The notes under the pieces are model-generated. The model had not been told where the DNA came from. It made no database searches and saw only the letters and a list, made by a program, of their open reading frames with translations. From Ephemerocybe angulata (lineage: Eukaryota; Basidiomycota; Agaricomycetes; Agaricales; Psathyrellaceae), in NCBI GenBank assembly GCA_013368325.1, contig JAACJK010000064.1:186001-250000 (forward strand): DNA of 64,000 nt, written 5' to 3'. Position numbers and translations under genes: made by a program. Shown here one piece after another: positions 10,544 through 20,619 of the stretch; position 1 is the first letter of the stretch; every line of letters starts with the position of its first letter.

Positions 10544-11167
10544 ACCTTTATTACTGTCCAATCTCCATTAACTAACCCGGCAGAACGTTTGATTCATGTT
10601 TGGTGACTGCGTGTTCAATCCACTCGTGTACTGGGCCTGGCGGGGATTCCAGCAAGCGGAAAGCATGCGCACGAACTTCTTGTTGGCCCTAATCAAGTCA
10701 TTTATGAGCCTCTGTCACCCGCACTTGCCACTGGTTCGGCACCCTGCTCCATCTCAAAGAGACGAAGGCCCTGAGCTGCTTTCTCTACCACCTCAGACCG
10801 ACTGAGCGAAGGTGATCACCCCTCGGTCCAGTGGAGATATTGCGAAACCAACCAGATGTCGCCGGTAGAGACACTTCAGACTTCAGACCCAGCGTGTTCG
10901 AGAGACGTGCGCGGTGCTGCGTAGCCCTGCGGTCGGAGACTCCCACCTTCCTGCTGCTCAAGAAGTGCGTTTACGCGACGTCGCACATTCAGCTGTTAAA
11001 GCCGTGTTTCTTGCAGAAGAAAGTACTTAGTGTGAATGCGCGATTGGGACAAGGTTCAAGTTGAAAGATCAATTTCTACCAAATAGCGGCGGAGTGCTTG
11101 TACTCATTTAAGCGCCAGGGATACACGGACAAATAAGTGCATCATTTTGCTTTCTACCACCACCACC
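10544..11167. other. Intergenic, F-box array members 4 to 5
   Basis: 624 bp. The first about 40 bp (CTTTATTACTGTCCAATCTCC) continue the 3' flank shared by array members. Otherwise only short ORFs without recognisable features, and no repeat I can identify. Confidence 0.5.
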
Positions 11168-12737
11168 ATGATGGACCAAGATCTCCTCACCCACCTGTTC
11201 ACTGGCAATGTCACGCTCAATCCCCTCGAATTGGACTTTGTCAAGCACGAGATCGAGGCTCGATCAACGACTATCCACCAACTCGAGCTGCAACTCGGAG
11301 TCCTCAAAGTCGAGGGTGAAATCCGCCAACTCGGGCTGCAACTCGGAATCCTCAAAGCCGAGCGCGAAATGTATCAAGCACTACTCTCACCACTCCGTCG
11401 CAACCTCCTGCCCCCCGAAATTCTCGGAGAGATTTTCAGCATCTCCGTATCTACTTCCACCAAACTCTCTTGGGATCGCCAACTAAACACACTTTGTCGT
11501 GTCTGTAGAGCGTGGCGTGATGCAGCTCTCGCCATGCCTGCTCTCTGGGCCCACGTGGAAGGCCTTTACATCGACGCGCCGATGAAACTCAACGTAGCAA
11601 GGGTCCGAGAGTGGCTTAAGCGCTCTGGAAGTGTCAAGAAAACGTTGCATATCAAAGATCTTCATAGAAGGAACCCAAGTTGCCCCCTATCGCCCCAGAA
11701 CGAGCTAACAAACCTTCTCATAAATGGGCCTCCGCTCGACAAACTTTCTCTCACATGCTCCTATGCGGACCATCATCCAGCAGGTTGCATCTAGAGCCAG
11801 GGAGGGTCAGCTCTGCGACTCAATGCAATCTCTCCATCTAAGAATGATACACGCTAAGTCCAACATGTCCTTCGGTGTTATCTGGGCGATACTGGACCAC
11901 ATCCCTACCATCCGGACTCTTTCTTTGGACCTCCCCCCTTTCCACTTTGACTGGGATGTACCAGGAAACCTTCCCCAAAAGAACCTAACAACTTTCACCA
12001 TCGCGTGCGATTGGCCAATTCCCCTTTTCCTGGATATCTTACGAGCTTGCCCCAAAATAGAGACATTGACCTTAGATCATAAAAGACTCATTCGACGCAT
12101 TTCGGATGCGGTCAACACCCCCGTTCTCCTTCCCAAGCTCGAAACACTCCGAATGCAGGGGCTGGTGTCGCACCATCACAGTGGCAGCGACACCGATATA
12201 TTTTGTCATCTCCAGTTACCATCTCTTCACACATTGGACATTGCCTTCATTCCGATTGGTTATGAAGACCCCCAGGACCCCAATACTACCGTTGGCCGTA
12301 ACATCGTAGCGCTAGTTAGTGGCGGTCCCAACCGGGCCACTAACCTCCAGTACCTCCGCTTTGAGTCCCTGGCAATCTCATCCCAGGGTTTGCACTCCAT
12401 CCTTTCCTCCCTCCCTATGCTTGCCCACCTTACACTCGACAAGCTTCGATCGCAATCCCGTTTCTTTATCGAGGCGTGTGCATTTCCCACCCAACTTTTG
12501 CCACGGCTTAGGACCCTCAGGATACTTAACGCGCTGGAGTTCTTCACCTTCGAAAATGACGATGTGTACAACTTTTTGGTGAATAGGAAGCACACAGCGA
12601 CAGAGGAAGTACCCGATGCTCTGGAGGAAGTAGAATTGGTTATTTCACGTTGCCGTCCTGACATTGACAAGCAAGCCCACAGGCTTTCTTATCTAAGTTC
12701 GGAGGTGGGGGTGCGGGTTAGCGTTACAATTGTCTAA
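11168..12737 (+). pseudogene. F-box gene, array member 5, frameshifted
   Basis: The frame opens at ATG 11168 (MMDQDLLTHLF) and runs through coiled coil and F-box (LLPPEILGEIFSI) to a TAG at 11792-11794. The homologous C-terminal half continues in a different frame (from about 11770, RTIIQQVASRAREGQ) to TAA at 12737, ending VRVSVTIV. Compared with the paralogues, the break at about 11768-11792 also lacks a few codons, so a small deletion is likely. No intron of credible length bridges the frames. The coiled coil contains a 48-nt tandem duplication (11273-11320 and 11321-11368) that repeats a 16-residue heptad block. This copy is the most divergent member of the array. Confidence 0.85.
11273..11368 (+). 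repeat. 48-nt tandem duplication inside the coiled coil of array member 5
   Basis: Two consecutive 48-nt units encode IHQLELQLGVLKVEGE and IRQLGLQLGILKAERE. The other array members have only one such unit. The frame is kept, lengthening the coiled coil by 16 residues. Confidence 0.85.
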
Positions 12738-13181
12738 GCCTATTTCTGATATTTCAGTGTGCATTCTTTCTCTTTAACTATGAATATCCTGTAGGACTCA
12801 AAGCTGTGAATGCCATTGGCCAGATCTGGATCGAAAATGTGCAAGGTCGAGCTGCCACCTGGTATGTAGAAGAGTGAAGTGCCCTACATCAAGGCTCGAT
12901 ATGTTGAGATAAACCATCCTTAACCTACAGTCTGCCGTGGATTTGGAAGGAGCTCAAGTGAGCGCTGAAGGTCCGATCGCGAGTCAGCACCCCGGAGCGA
13001 TAACTAAGCGCCCGACTTCAAGAAACACGAACAAACACTGCATAGCCTAGTAGCACTTGACACCTATGAGCAATTAGAGCTTTCTCCGCAACCCTTCACA
13101 CGGATAGTCCGTCGCACTTGAAACCGGTATGTTCTCGATCCACAAGTCTCTATATCACTTTCTGGTTAACCATATGTCAAG
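12738..13181. other. Intergenic, F-box array to next F-box gene
   Basis: 444 bp of AT-balanced sequence with no ORF above 60 codons, no repeat and no structural RNA that I can see. Confidence 0.5.
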
Positions 13182-14876
13182 ATGAGTGGGCTAGATGACT
13201 TTAACGAAGGCTGCACCCAAACTCCTGTCGATGGGTTGAATCCTATGAAGCCCGAAAGCAGTCTTGAACGCACTCCTGGACAAGAGATCGTGCCACTAGA
13301 AGCAAGCACTGTCATTCCAACAGTGCCGATGGAACTCTGGCAAAGGGTATTTACCCTCGCAACACGCGATGTAGGCGAGGAAGCATACCATAAAACTCTC
13401 TTCTCCTTTCGAAACGTGTCTCGCTTTTGGAACAACGCTGCCCTCGGCGAATGTCACCTCTGGTGCCATCTTCCGAGAATCATCTTGTCCAACTCCCTCT
13501 CAGACGAGGACTACGCAGTCATCAAGCAACGCCTTATACTTTGTCTCGAAAGGGGTGGCTCGCTGCCGATATCCTTTACCTTCGATTATCAACGCAGAGA
13601 AGAACCGATATCTTTATCCTTCGACAATCAATACTACCGACACAGAAAAGAAGAGGACTTGAGGGAGGCCTTCAAGGCCCTCGAAATTCTAACGAACGTG
13701 TCGGATCGCTGGGAAGATGTGAGCTTTCTGATACCGGACGACCTCCTCGTCGCACTTGCCCCAGTTCGCGGACGGCTGGCATCACTTTCCAAGATGTCTT
13801 ACCAGCGGCGATTTTCACTTATTCCTTGTCATTGGGGCCGAAACACGGGTGTTAGCTGTTTCATCGACGCCCCGAAGCTCAAAGAGGTCACCATCGACAC
13901 GCTGACTGTGTGCTATCCGGATCGCGATGATGGGGCGTCCGTTACGTTCGACCTACCATGGAAGCAACTGGAGGTTATCAATGCTATCCTTTATCTGGAA
14001 AACAGCTATATGGCGATAATCAACAACTCGGGCAGACGGCTGCGGTCTCTAAAGTACCAATCCCTTCAGGCGCCCACGTTCTCATCGACGATGATTAACA
14101 TACAATCCCTTTCAACCTTATGCTTATGGAGTGAAGGCCCACCTCAGCCGCTCTGCGCACACCTACAGTGTCTCACCCTCCCGGCCTTGGAGGATCTAGA
14201 CATTCGGGGGTTCTTTGAAACTAACTATAACCTTTACCCTTCCATCCTTCTACTCCTTCAGCATTCCAATTGCTCGTTAAGAAAGCTTGCCGTCGACAGA
14301 ACTAGCGATGTCTCCGAACGGCTGGAATCCTTCGTCGACATTCTTGCCCTTTCTCCCCGCTTAACCCACCTGGATATTGGCCATCTGGACACGTCCGGCT
14401 GGTCACGACTGGAGCTGTCCCCATCCAATCAGCTAGTCCCCGAGCTGCAAATGATAACGCTCCGAGGCCGCCTTGCAGGGGATCCGACTCGGAACCTACA
14501 TCCAGACCCCTTTCCTTTCATGAACATGGTTCATTCAAGGGCGGACGGTGGACGACCGCACTCCGACCAGCAGGACGGGACCGTCCCTCCGATTCGCCGT
14601 CTACAGGAGGTTCGCCTGGTGGGCGATGACAGCCGCAGCCGTTCCGAACAGGCGCGGCTGTATGAGGCATCAGAGCGCTGGCTGCGAAATGGTCGCTTTG
14701 ACATCGATTTGTCGAAAATGATAGCCTCCCTCAGAGAGGACTTTTATCCTCTCCGGCAGCACTCGACTCGCTTCCAAAACGTTCACTTGCGGGAAGGGAT
14801 GAATCAGGTCATGTTGGAGTTGGAGGGGCTTGATGTTCGTAACCGGGATACTCGTATGTTACAGCGGTTTGCATAA
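13182..14876 (+). CDS. Divergent F-box-like protein
   Basis: An intronless 564-aa frame beginning MSGLDDFNEG. A proline/glutamate-rich leader of about 45 residues precedes an F-box-like helix set (about 47-95; VPMELWQRVFTLA ... FRNVSRFWNNAALGECHLW), followed by irregular leucine-rich segments (LPWKQLEVINAI, LTLPALEDLDIRGF). There is no N-terminal coiled coil, so it belongs to another F-box subfamily than the upstream array. The signature 'APKLKEV...LPWKQL' recurs in the relic at 62306-62503. Presumed SCF adaptor; substrate unknown. Confidence 0.8.
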   Translation: MSGLDDFNEGCTQTPVDGLNPMKPESSLERTPGQEIVPLEASTVIPTVPMELWQRVFTLATRDVGEEAYHKTLFSFRNVSRFWNNAALGECHLWCHLPRIILSNSLSDEDYAVIKQRLILCLERGGSLPISFTFDYQRREEPISLSFDNQYYRHRKEEDLREAFKALEILTNVSDRWEDVSFLIPDDLLVALAPVRGRLASLSKMSYQRRFSLIPCHWGRNTGVSCFIDAPKLKEVTIDTLTVCYPDRDDGASVTFDLPWKQLEVINAILYLENSYMAIINNSGRRLRSLKYQSLQAPTFSSTMINIQSLSTLCLWSEGPPQPLCAHLQCLTLPALEDLDIRGFFETNYNLYPSILLLLQHSNCSLRKLAVDRTSDVSERLESFVDILALSPRLTHLDIGHLDTSGWSRLELSPSNQLVPELQMITLRGRLAGDPTRNLHPDPFPFMNMVHSRADGGRPHSDQQDGTVPPIRRLQEVRLVGDDSRSRSEQARLYEASERWLRNGRFDIDLSKMIASLREDFYPLRQHSTRFQNVHLREGMNQVMLELEGLDVRNRDTRMLQRFA

Positions 14877-15036
14877 TTGTTGACACTGATCGCGCCGCGT
14901 GAAGTTTTGTAAATAAAAATAAATAATACAACAGTCCTGTCGAACCTGCTAAGAACGCCTCTTGCTTCGTCCCACCACCTCACATTGCACCAATCTCATT
15001 GTATCAGTAACCCAGACCGCCAATCCAACCCTCACC

Positions 15037-16002
15037 ATGCCCTATCGCCCAATATCTCGAGATCTGAAGCTCGCCGCAATCCGTATGCACGAAGCCAACA
15101 TTCTCGAGCTTGAGGACATTCTCGGGTGGACTAGGATGTCGCGCAGCACCTTCTTCCGAATTCTTCGACTATGGCGCAATACTGGGGATGTCGTCAAGCA
15201 CACCTATGGCCTTCGAGGACGCCCACGGGCCTTTCTGCCCGACGACATCGACTACCTAATCCGTCTACTCCATCACCGCCCGGACTGGTTTCTCGACGAA
15301 CTGCAGTACCTCCTCCAGACCAACCGCTTCATTTCACTTCACTTCACCACAATTTATCGAGAGCTTTACCGCTATTCGTTTACCAGGAAAAAGCTAAGGA
15401 AGGTGGCAATGGAAAGGGACGAGGAAAAGCGGGCAGACTTTGTTAGGAGGATGGCGATGTACGGTGCTGAGCAACTGGGGTTCCTGGACGAGGTTTCTAA
15501 AGACGAGCGAAGCGCTTTCCGTCGCTTTGGGCGCTCCTGCAAGAACACCCGGGCAGTCCGAAAGGGTGTCTTTATCCGGGGGCGGCGATTCTCTGCAGAA
15601 GGGCTACTGACGGTAGACGGCATGGTCAGCAATACGGTCGTTGAAGGGTCAATGACACGCGAGCGGTATCTCGACTACCTCCAGCATCAAGTCATGCCGC
15701 TGTGTACCCCATACCCTGGACCACTTAGCGTGTTGGTTATGGACAACGCTCGGATTCACCATAACCCCGAGATACTCGAACTTGCCGAACAGTTTGGTGT
15801 GCGAATCGAATATCTGCCGGCATATTCCCCCGACCTGAACCCCATCGAGGAGGCGTTCTCCAAAGTCAAGGCCTTCATCCGACGCCATGGAGATATCTTT
15901 GCAACAGAAGGTGACGGCATGGTTTACGACTTGATGGAAGTCATGGATATTGTAACGGACGATGATGCGTTGGGATACTTCATGCATGCTGGTTATTGCT
16001 AA
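15037..16002 (+). CDS. DD34E transposase of the Tc1/mariner-IS630 (DDE_3) type
   Basis: An intronless 321-aa frame; the start is ATG 15037 (ACCATGCCC). An N-terminal helix-turn-helix region (about 5-60: RDLKLAAIRMHEANILELED ... STFFRILRLW) is followed by a GLRGRPRAF linker and a second recognition region. The catalytic core shows D in GFLDEVSKDE, D in VMDNARIHHN and E in YSPDLNPIEEAF; 34 residues separate the second D and the E. All catalytic residues are present. I found no inverted repeats or TA duplications flanking it, so it may be a remnant with decayed ends or a host-retained gene. Similar single-gene DDE_3 proteins are widespread in Agaricomycetes. Confidence 0.85.
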   Translation: MPYRPISRDLKLAAIRMHEANILELEDILGWTRMSRSTFFRILRLWRNTGDVVKHTYGLRGRPRAFLPDDIDYLIRLLHHRPDWFLDELQYLLQTNRFISLHFTTIYRELYRYSFTRKKLRKVAMERDEEKRADFVRRMAMYGAEQLGFLDEVSKDERSAFRRFGRSCKNTRAVRKGVFIRGRRFSAEGLLTVDGMVSNTVVEGSMTRERYLDYLQHQVMPLCTPYPGPLSVLVMDNARIHHNPEILELAEQFGVRIEYLPAYSPDLNPIEEAFSKVKAFIRRHGDIFATEGDGMVYDLMEVMDIVTDDDALGYFMHAGYC

Positions 16003-16107
16003 GGTCTGGGCTAATGTGTACAGTACAAGAGCTCGACAAGGATTAGCATATCGACAGTATACCGTACCGGAACTCGTTTGGAATAGGATGTAGAGTACTG
16101 CGTGAAT

Positions 16108-17790
16108 CTACTTGGGGGGCGCAGCCCATCGTGCAACTGCACCTCGAAGCTCAGCAATCTCGCCAGCCAGAAAACCCATATCCGAAAGCTGCGAGATCTT
16201 GATAAACTGAAAACCAGCCGTGCTAGAGAATCCATACTGAACGAACCGAGAGAACACAGTATCAGAAAGTTTATAGTCAGAGCAGAATTGAGAGAGGTCC
16301 ATGATAGCTCCCGGAGTTGCAGCAGACGGAATGAGTGCGTCGTCGTTGACAGTGCGGAGCGCAGGAGCACCAGAGCAAAAACCAGAACCAGAACCGGAAG
16401 CTTGAGCGAAGCCCTGCATGCCTTGAAAGATTTCACCAGGAAAGACGATGTTGATGACTGGCTGCGCTGCCTGAACAACCGGCGGAGCTGGGGTAACATG
16501 CTGGTCCTTGGCTTTCGCTGCAATACGAGCTTCAAGAATGGAAGACCTCGGAGCATTTGCGCGCACAGCATCAAAAAGATGGTGGTTCGGGGGTGTATCA
16601 AGAGTTGCGATGGCATCGGAACGAAGCTATTTGGAGACGATGTGAGTAACATGACTCAGGAGGATCAGGGATAGGTAAGGGATAGGATAGTTACCATCGC
16701 TGCGGCCCACTTCTCAATGTGTTCATGCGTGAGCCTAACATGTGCAGTCGACGCAGCTGGAACATAGCAGTGAGGCGAAGAGCAACCAGCAGTGTTGCAG
16801 GTCCATCGAGCTCGGAGCTGCATGATCTTTTCATTCATCGCTACATTCGCTTGGAGCTTCTCCGAGTTTTGCTGGGCCTAATACCAATTCCGATTCAAAA
16901 TCAACGCTCATGCTCAGTCGCAATCAGCATCATACAGTTACCTTGGTCTTCGGCTTCTTCTTCGCTGGTTCCCCGTCACCTCCAATACCAGCATCGGCGG
17001 CAGTGCGACCTCCAGCTGGATTTCCGGGCGCCATATTCTCCTTCTGAGCCTAAGAGTGAAGGTCAACATTCAAATTTGAGGAAACAACCATGAGCAGTAG
17101 AACCGTACCTCATTCTCGTAAACAACTAGCTTCACCAACGGATTCTTTCCCATAGACGTGATCACTCCCAGCATCTTCGCATAGTCTGCCTCAGAAGCGA
17201 GAGGAACCTCAGAGGTAACACGTCGTGCAATCATGTAGACGACGCGAAAAGCATCATCACGGACAGTGGCCTGGCCGGGGAATAGGGCCTTGATAGCCTC
17301 AATCTTGATACCGTCCTTTACGTCGACGTACTCGGCGGTAGTGGGGAAGATGAGGAGCTGGGAAACAGGGGTGCGCTTCGTCTTGGCTTTTCCGAGCTCA
17401 GAAGTCGAATATATGCTGAGATTGTAGGTAATGTCGACCTTGGCGCTTGCAGCTTCAGACTCTAGGGTATCGTTAGCACCTATACTAGCCATCTGAGCTG
17501 AACAACAAGCTTTGTCACGTACGGGCTTTTTTGGGTCGCCCGCGCCCTCGACTAGCAGGCTTCTGTGGTACTTCCTCCTCCTCCTCCTCCTCCTCCTCCT
17601 CCTCTTCCTCCTCCTCCTCCTCCTCTGCACCTGAGCTCTCCTCCACTCCTCCTTTATGGGTCATTTCGTCACCAGAGGGCATCTCAAGCTCCTGCGACGA
17701 CGCGATCTCCTGTGCCATGGAATCCAATACTGCACGGCCGCTGGCAGTGATTTCGCGAGCAGGAGGGTCTTTCTTGGATCGCCTGGGCAT
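16108..17790 (-). CDS. Acidic AT-hook-like nuclear protein, family unknown
   Basis: Five exons close exactly in frame: 17523-17790, 17109-17461, 16942-17049, 16695-16877 and 16108-16626, giving 476 aa. Introns are 59-68 nt with GT-AG ends; the first has a CTAAC branch site. The protein begins MPRRSKKDPP, carries a long glutamate run (from a CTC microsatellite) and then an AT-hook-like RGRGRPKKA, suggesting chromatin or DNA contact. Exon 4 encodes a Cys/His cluster (CNTAGCSSPHC) possibly binding zinc. The last exon ends in a helical block (LSQFCSDYKLSDTVFSRF ... LRGAVARW) resembling a SAM-like fold. It converges on the transposase gene with a gap of 105 bp. The function is unknown; a link to transposon-derived regulators is only suggested by its position. 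Confidence 0.75.
17571..17625. repeat. CTC/TCC microsatellite coding for poly-glutamate
   Basis: A nearly pure CTC repeat interrupted by CTT. On the minus strand it is GAG/GAA and encodes about 18 glutamates in the first exon of the AT-hook-like gene. Its length is probably variable between strains. Confidence 0.85.
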
Positions 17791-18039
17791 GTTCTGTGGC
17801 TAGGAAGCAGTGAGACGGACGCTGGGTGCAATGTGGATGGGAGACGACACAAGGATGGTCGTGGTTCGAGCGAAACCTTGTTCTAGGGGTACAAATTGAT
17901 TTATTGATTTATTTACACTCCGCGCGCGGAGTGTCAAGCTATGCTCAAACCGCTGTAATTGTAAGTGCAAGAAACTCACTTGGATTGAACTTCGCTGATA
18001 CCAGCACAAATGAATACTGCACCATAGAGGCTCGGTGTA

Positions 18040-18321
18040 ATTCACTTCCTGCATGCGATATCTCAGAGGCCAGAAGGCTGCATCCCGGGAGACGATATCT
18101 ACAACTTTCGCACAAGGGCACTTCAGTTGTGCGAAAAGTGGAAACCCTACCTTCTGCAGGACTTCAGATCGTCCCCTTACAGGTGGTCCTACCTCGACGA
18201 TGGTCTCTTTAGGTTGCAGTACGTTGATCCTTCGAGTGGTAAGCTACATATCCGCTTTCGAACCTCTACACAGTTCGCTGACTGCGTCATGTACGATCGT
18301 AAAAGCCAGAAGCGAGGATGA
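18040..18321 (+). CDS. Uncharacterised ORF or exon
   Basis: This open segment reads PEGCIPGDDIYNFRTRAL ... LYWSYLDDG-like composition (WSYLDDGLFRLQYV, LHIRFRTSTQFADC) and ends MYDRKSQKRG at TGA 18321. The amino-acid composition looks coding, but there is no convincing start within the frame, so an upstream exon may be missing or it may be a relic. I do not recognise the family. Confidence 0.35.
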   Translation: MHFLHAISQRPEGCIPGDDIYNFRTRALQLCEKWKPYLLQDFRSSPYRWSYLDDGLFRLQYVDPSSGKLHIRFRTSTQFADCVMYDRKSQKRG

Positions 18322-18557
18322 AGATTGGGTGGATATATTAGGTTGCAATAATCAAGAAGCCCTGGGCATATCCCGCGGCGTGGGGCCATGGTTGGTAGTG
18401 TAGTCAAAAGTGTATGGTCAAAGGCAGAATTAGAAAGGTTGTGAATAAAGCACCAGGAGTCATTGATAAAAAAGTGGGCATGAACTATCGTCACCAGAAA
18501 CGACTCCGTTTTCGCCCTTGGATATGGATGCTACCGTGATGTCGCTAATAAAGTCGG

Positions 18558-18831
18558 CTACCCCATGCGCATGGCTGCGGCGTCTTGGGTTGCCAACTCG
18601 AAAACCATGCCCAGAATTTCGGCTGGAAGGATATGGCGGCGCATGGGGGACACTGGGAGGACTTGGTACTTTTCGATGCTTTCGGCTTCGAATTTCGCGA
18701 ACGTGGCCTGGAGGGCATTGATGACATGAAGGATGAGCGCTGAGCCTGAGCATTAACCTCAGCTCGAAGTTCAATTCTTCCGAGTGCAGGGCGAAATTGG
18801 AAGAAAGGTGTTGAATGCGTTCTTGGTTCAT
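18558..18831 (-). pseudogene. F-box gene relic (N-terminal part only)
   Basis: On the minus strand, ATG 18831 opens MNQERIQHLSSNFALHSEEL, matching the N-terminus of the coiled-coil F-box genes. After a frameshift the sequence continues as LQATFAKFEAESIEKYQVL and then PMRRHILPAEILGMVFELA, an unmistakable coiled coil plus F-box start, before a TAG at 18558-18560. Everything distal to the first F-box helices is missing. It lies just downstream of the complete F-box gene 18979-20619 in the same orientation, so a decayed tandem copy is likely. Confidence 0.75.
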
Positions 18832-18978
18832 GATGGTGTCAGAAGACGAGGGAGGCGATGGGGAAGCACAGGCCAGAGGAGGGTCCACTTTGCTAGCAAC
18901 CCCTTCCTGCGTAGGGGCCCCCTGATACAGTACGTTTCCCCACGAAAGCACATACTCTAGCCAACTGTCATGCATGTA

Positions 18979-20619
18979 TTAGACGTACGTGATACTGGCA
19001 TCTACACCCAACTCCCTAAGCTTCATCGCCCCATACCCATTGTTGGGGTGACACTCGAAGAATTTGGCAGCGGGCGTAGTCATGAGTAGTGTTTCGAGGC
19101 AGTCGGGCGATGTTGCGGCCGCTGTCGACAGCTTGCGAGCGACGGAGTAGCTGCAGACGTCGTGGGGTGTGAAGCTCTTGCCAGCGTTTAGAACCTCGAG
19201 GCACTTTAATTGCGGGAGCAGCTGTTCACTGCCCGGACTGGACTTCCTGAACACGCCAGGATCCGACCCCACATTATCCAGAGTCAGATGAGTTATGGAA
19301 GGGAGCGATAAAAGGATACGGAGCAATCCAAAGGAGGATATGGGTAGGTTCTCGATCTGAAGGCGCTGGAGTCGGGAGGCGGGGTTGGGACCTTGAACCA
19401 GGGAGAGGATATCGTTTTGAAGTTCCCGCATGTCTGGAAAGTCGTCTCGCGGAGTGACGCCTCCCCATGGATCATCACGAACGAAGCGGATATCCAGAGT
19501 TTCCAGGGCGGGCAGGCTCAAACATGGCAGGATTTGGGTTTCGAAGTGGTCCAGGACGTCAATTAATTGAAGTATCCGGAGCCTGGGGAGGAGGACTCGA
19601 TGGTGGCCTTCTAGACTACGCCTTTCATCGCGAATTACCATGCCATAGTCCAGGATCAGGGTATCGAGATTCTCGCCGCTGCCTAGTCTTCCTAAGACCC
19701 ATGGCGACGGCCAAGCGCAGACGAGTTTGAACGAGGTTAGGTTTGCGAGAGAAAGGTTTTTAAGGAGCCCAGCACCATGGTTTTCCGGGATGTCCTCGAC
19801 AGAGGGAAGGTCCAAGATGAGTGAAGTGACGGGTGGTAACTGCTCCAGAAACCTCCACTCCGCTATGGTGGAAGAACTATGCCATTCGGTCATCCCGACG
19901 TGTATGGAACGTATACGGTCCCACGATGGGCTCTGGCCTGGCTTGATGAGGTCGACTAAGTTCTCCATGCATTTGGTGCTCGAGGACCAGAGGGCGAGTT
20001 CATCGAGCGCAGGACCGTGCGCGAGAAAGTCTGCGATTGCGGTGGATGCTAGAAAGCAGTCGTTGGCCGCTTCCCAGCATCCTTCGGTGCATAACGCGTC
20101 AATTCTAAGTCTTTTCGGGTGACCACGAGCTCGAAGAAACCATGTTCTGAGCATCTCAACGTCGAGGGGTCTGTTCATTTCTCTTCTGTTGACATGGGCC
20201 CAGAGGGATGGAGTCGCCAATGCCACGTCGCGCCACGCCTTGCAGACGAGGCACAGGGTGGACACCTGGGTTTGTATCGTTATCTTGGACGTCTGGACCG
20301 CAAAGGAGAAGATATCTCCAAGGACTTCCACTGGAATGTAGTTGATGGGTGCAAGTAAAGACTCGTATGCCTTGCATTCGGCCTCGAGCGTCTGAAGCTC
20401 GCGACGCAGCCTATCTATGGCCGTTCTTCGAGACGCGATTTCGTTGCGAATTGAAGCGATTTCTGTAGATTTGAGGGTACCATTGCTGATTAGCATTTGA
20501 GTAAGGCGATCTCCGGATGGTGGTGCTGGTGGTGGTTGGAGGGTAAGAGTGTTTTGATGGAGCGTTTCAGACCAACTTCGAGGTTTGACATGCAGCGGCC
20601 GGCGAAAAAAGCACATCAT
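18979..20619 (-). CDS. F-box protein, second subfamily, left inverted copy
   Basis: A single open frame of 546 aa. It contains a coiled coil (about 50-90: STEIASIRNE ... LEAECKAYESLLAP), an F-box (about 94-145: YIPVEVLGDIFSF ... CKAWRDVALATPSLW) and a leucine-rich tail ending GVDASITYV. It is closely related to 27606-29168 throughout. The ATG used by that paralogue is ATC here (about 20516-20518), so translation must begin at 20619/20616, adding an MMCFFRRPLH leader, or downstream at the Met before LISNGTLK. An identical tRNA-Asp lies just upstream of both copies. Presumed SCF adaptor. Confidence 0.8.
   Translation of the reverse strand: MMCFFRRPLHVKPRSWSETLHQNTLTLQPPPAPPSGDRLTQMLISNGTLKSTEIASIRNEIASRRTAIDRLRRELQTLEAECKAYESLLAPINYIPVEVLGDIFSFAVQTSKITIQTQVSTLCLVCKAWRDVALATPSLWAHVNRREMNRPLDVEMLRTWFLRARGHPKRLRIDALCTEGCWEAANDCFLASTAIADFLAHGPALDELALWSSSTKCMENLVDLIKPGQSPSWDRIRSIHVGMTEWHSSSTIAEWRFLEQLPPVTSLILDLPSVEDIPENHGAGLLKNLSLANLTSFKLVCAWPSPWVLGRLGSGENLDTLILDYGMVIRDERRSLEGHHRVLLPRLRILQLIDVLDHFETQILPCLSLPALETLDIRFVRDDPWGGVTPRDDFPDMRELQNDILSLVQGPNPASRLQRLQIENLPISSFGLLRILLSLPSITHLTLDNVGSDPGVFRKSSPGSEQLLPQLKCLEVLNAGKSFTPHDVCSYSVARKLSTAAATSPDCLETLLMTTPAAKFFECHPNNGYGAMKLRELGVDASITYV

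Noticed and set aside
14880..16107. Possible inverted repeats around the DD34E transposase (CCTGTCGAACCT versus CTTGTCGAGCTC)
   Set aside because: Too short and imperfect, and no TA target duplication at either side.
17565..17750. Poly-proline and poly-serine ORFs on the plus strand
   Set aside because: They are shadow frames of the CTC microsatellite that codes for poly-Glu on the minus strand.
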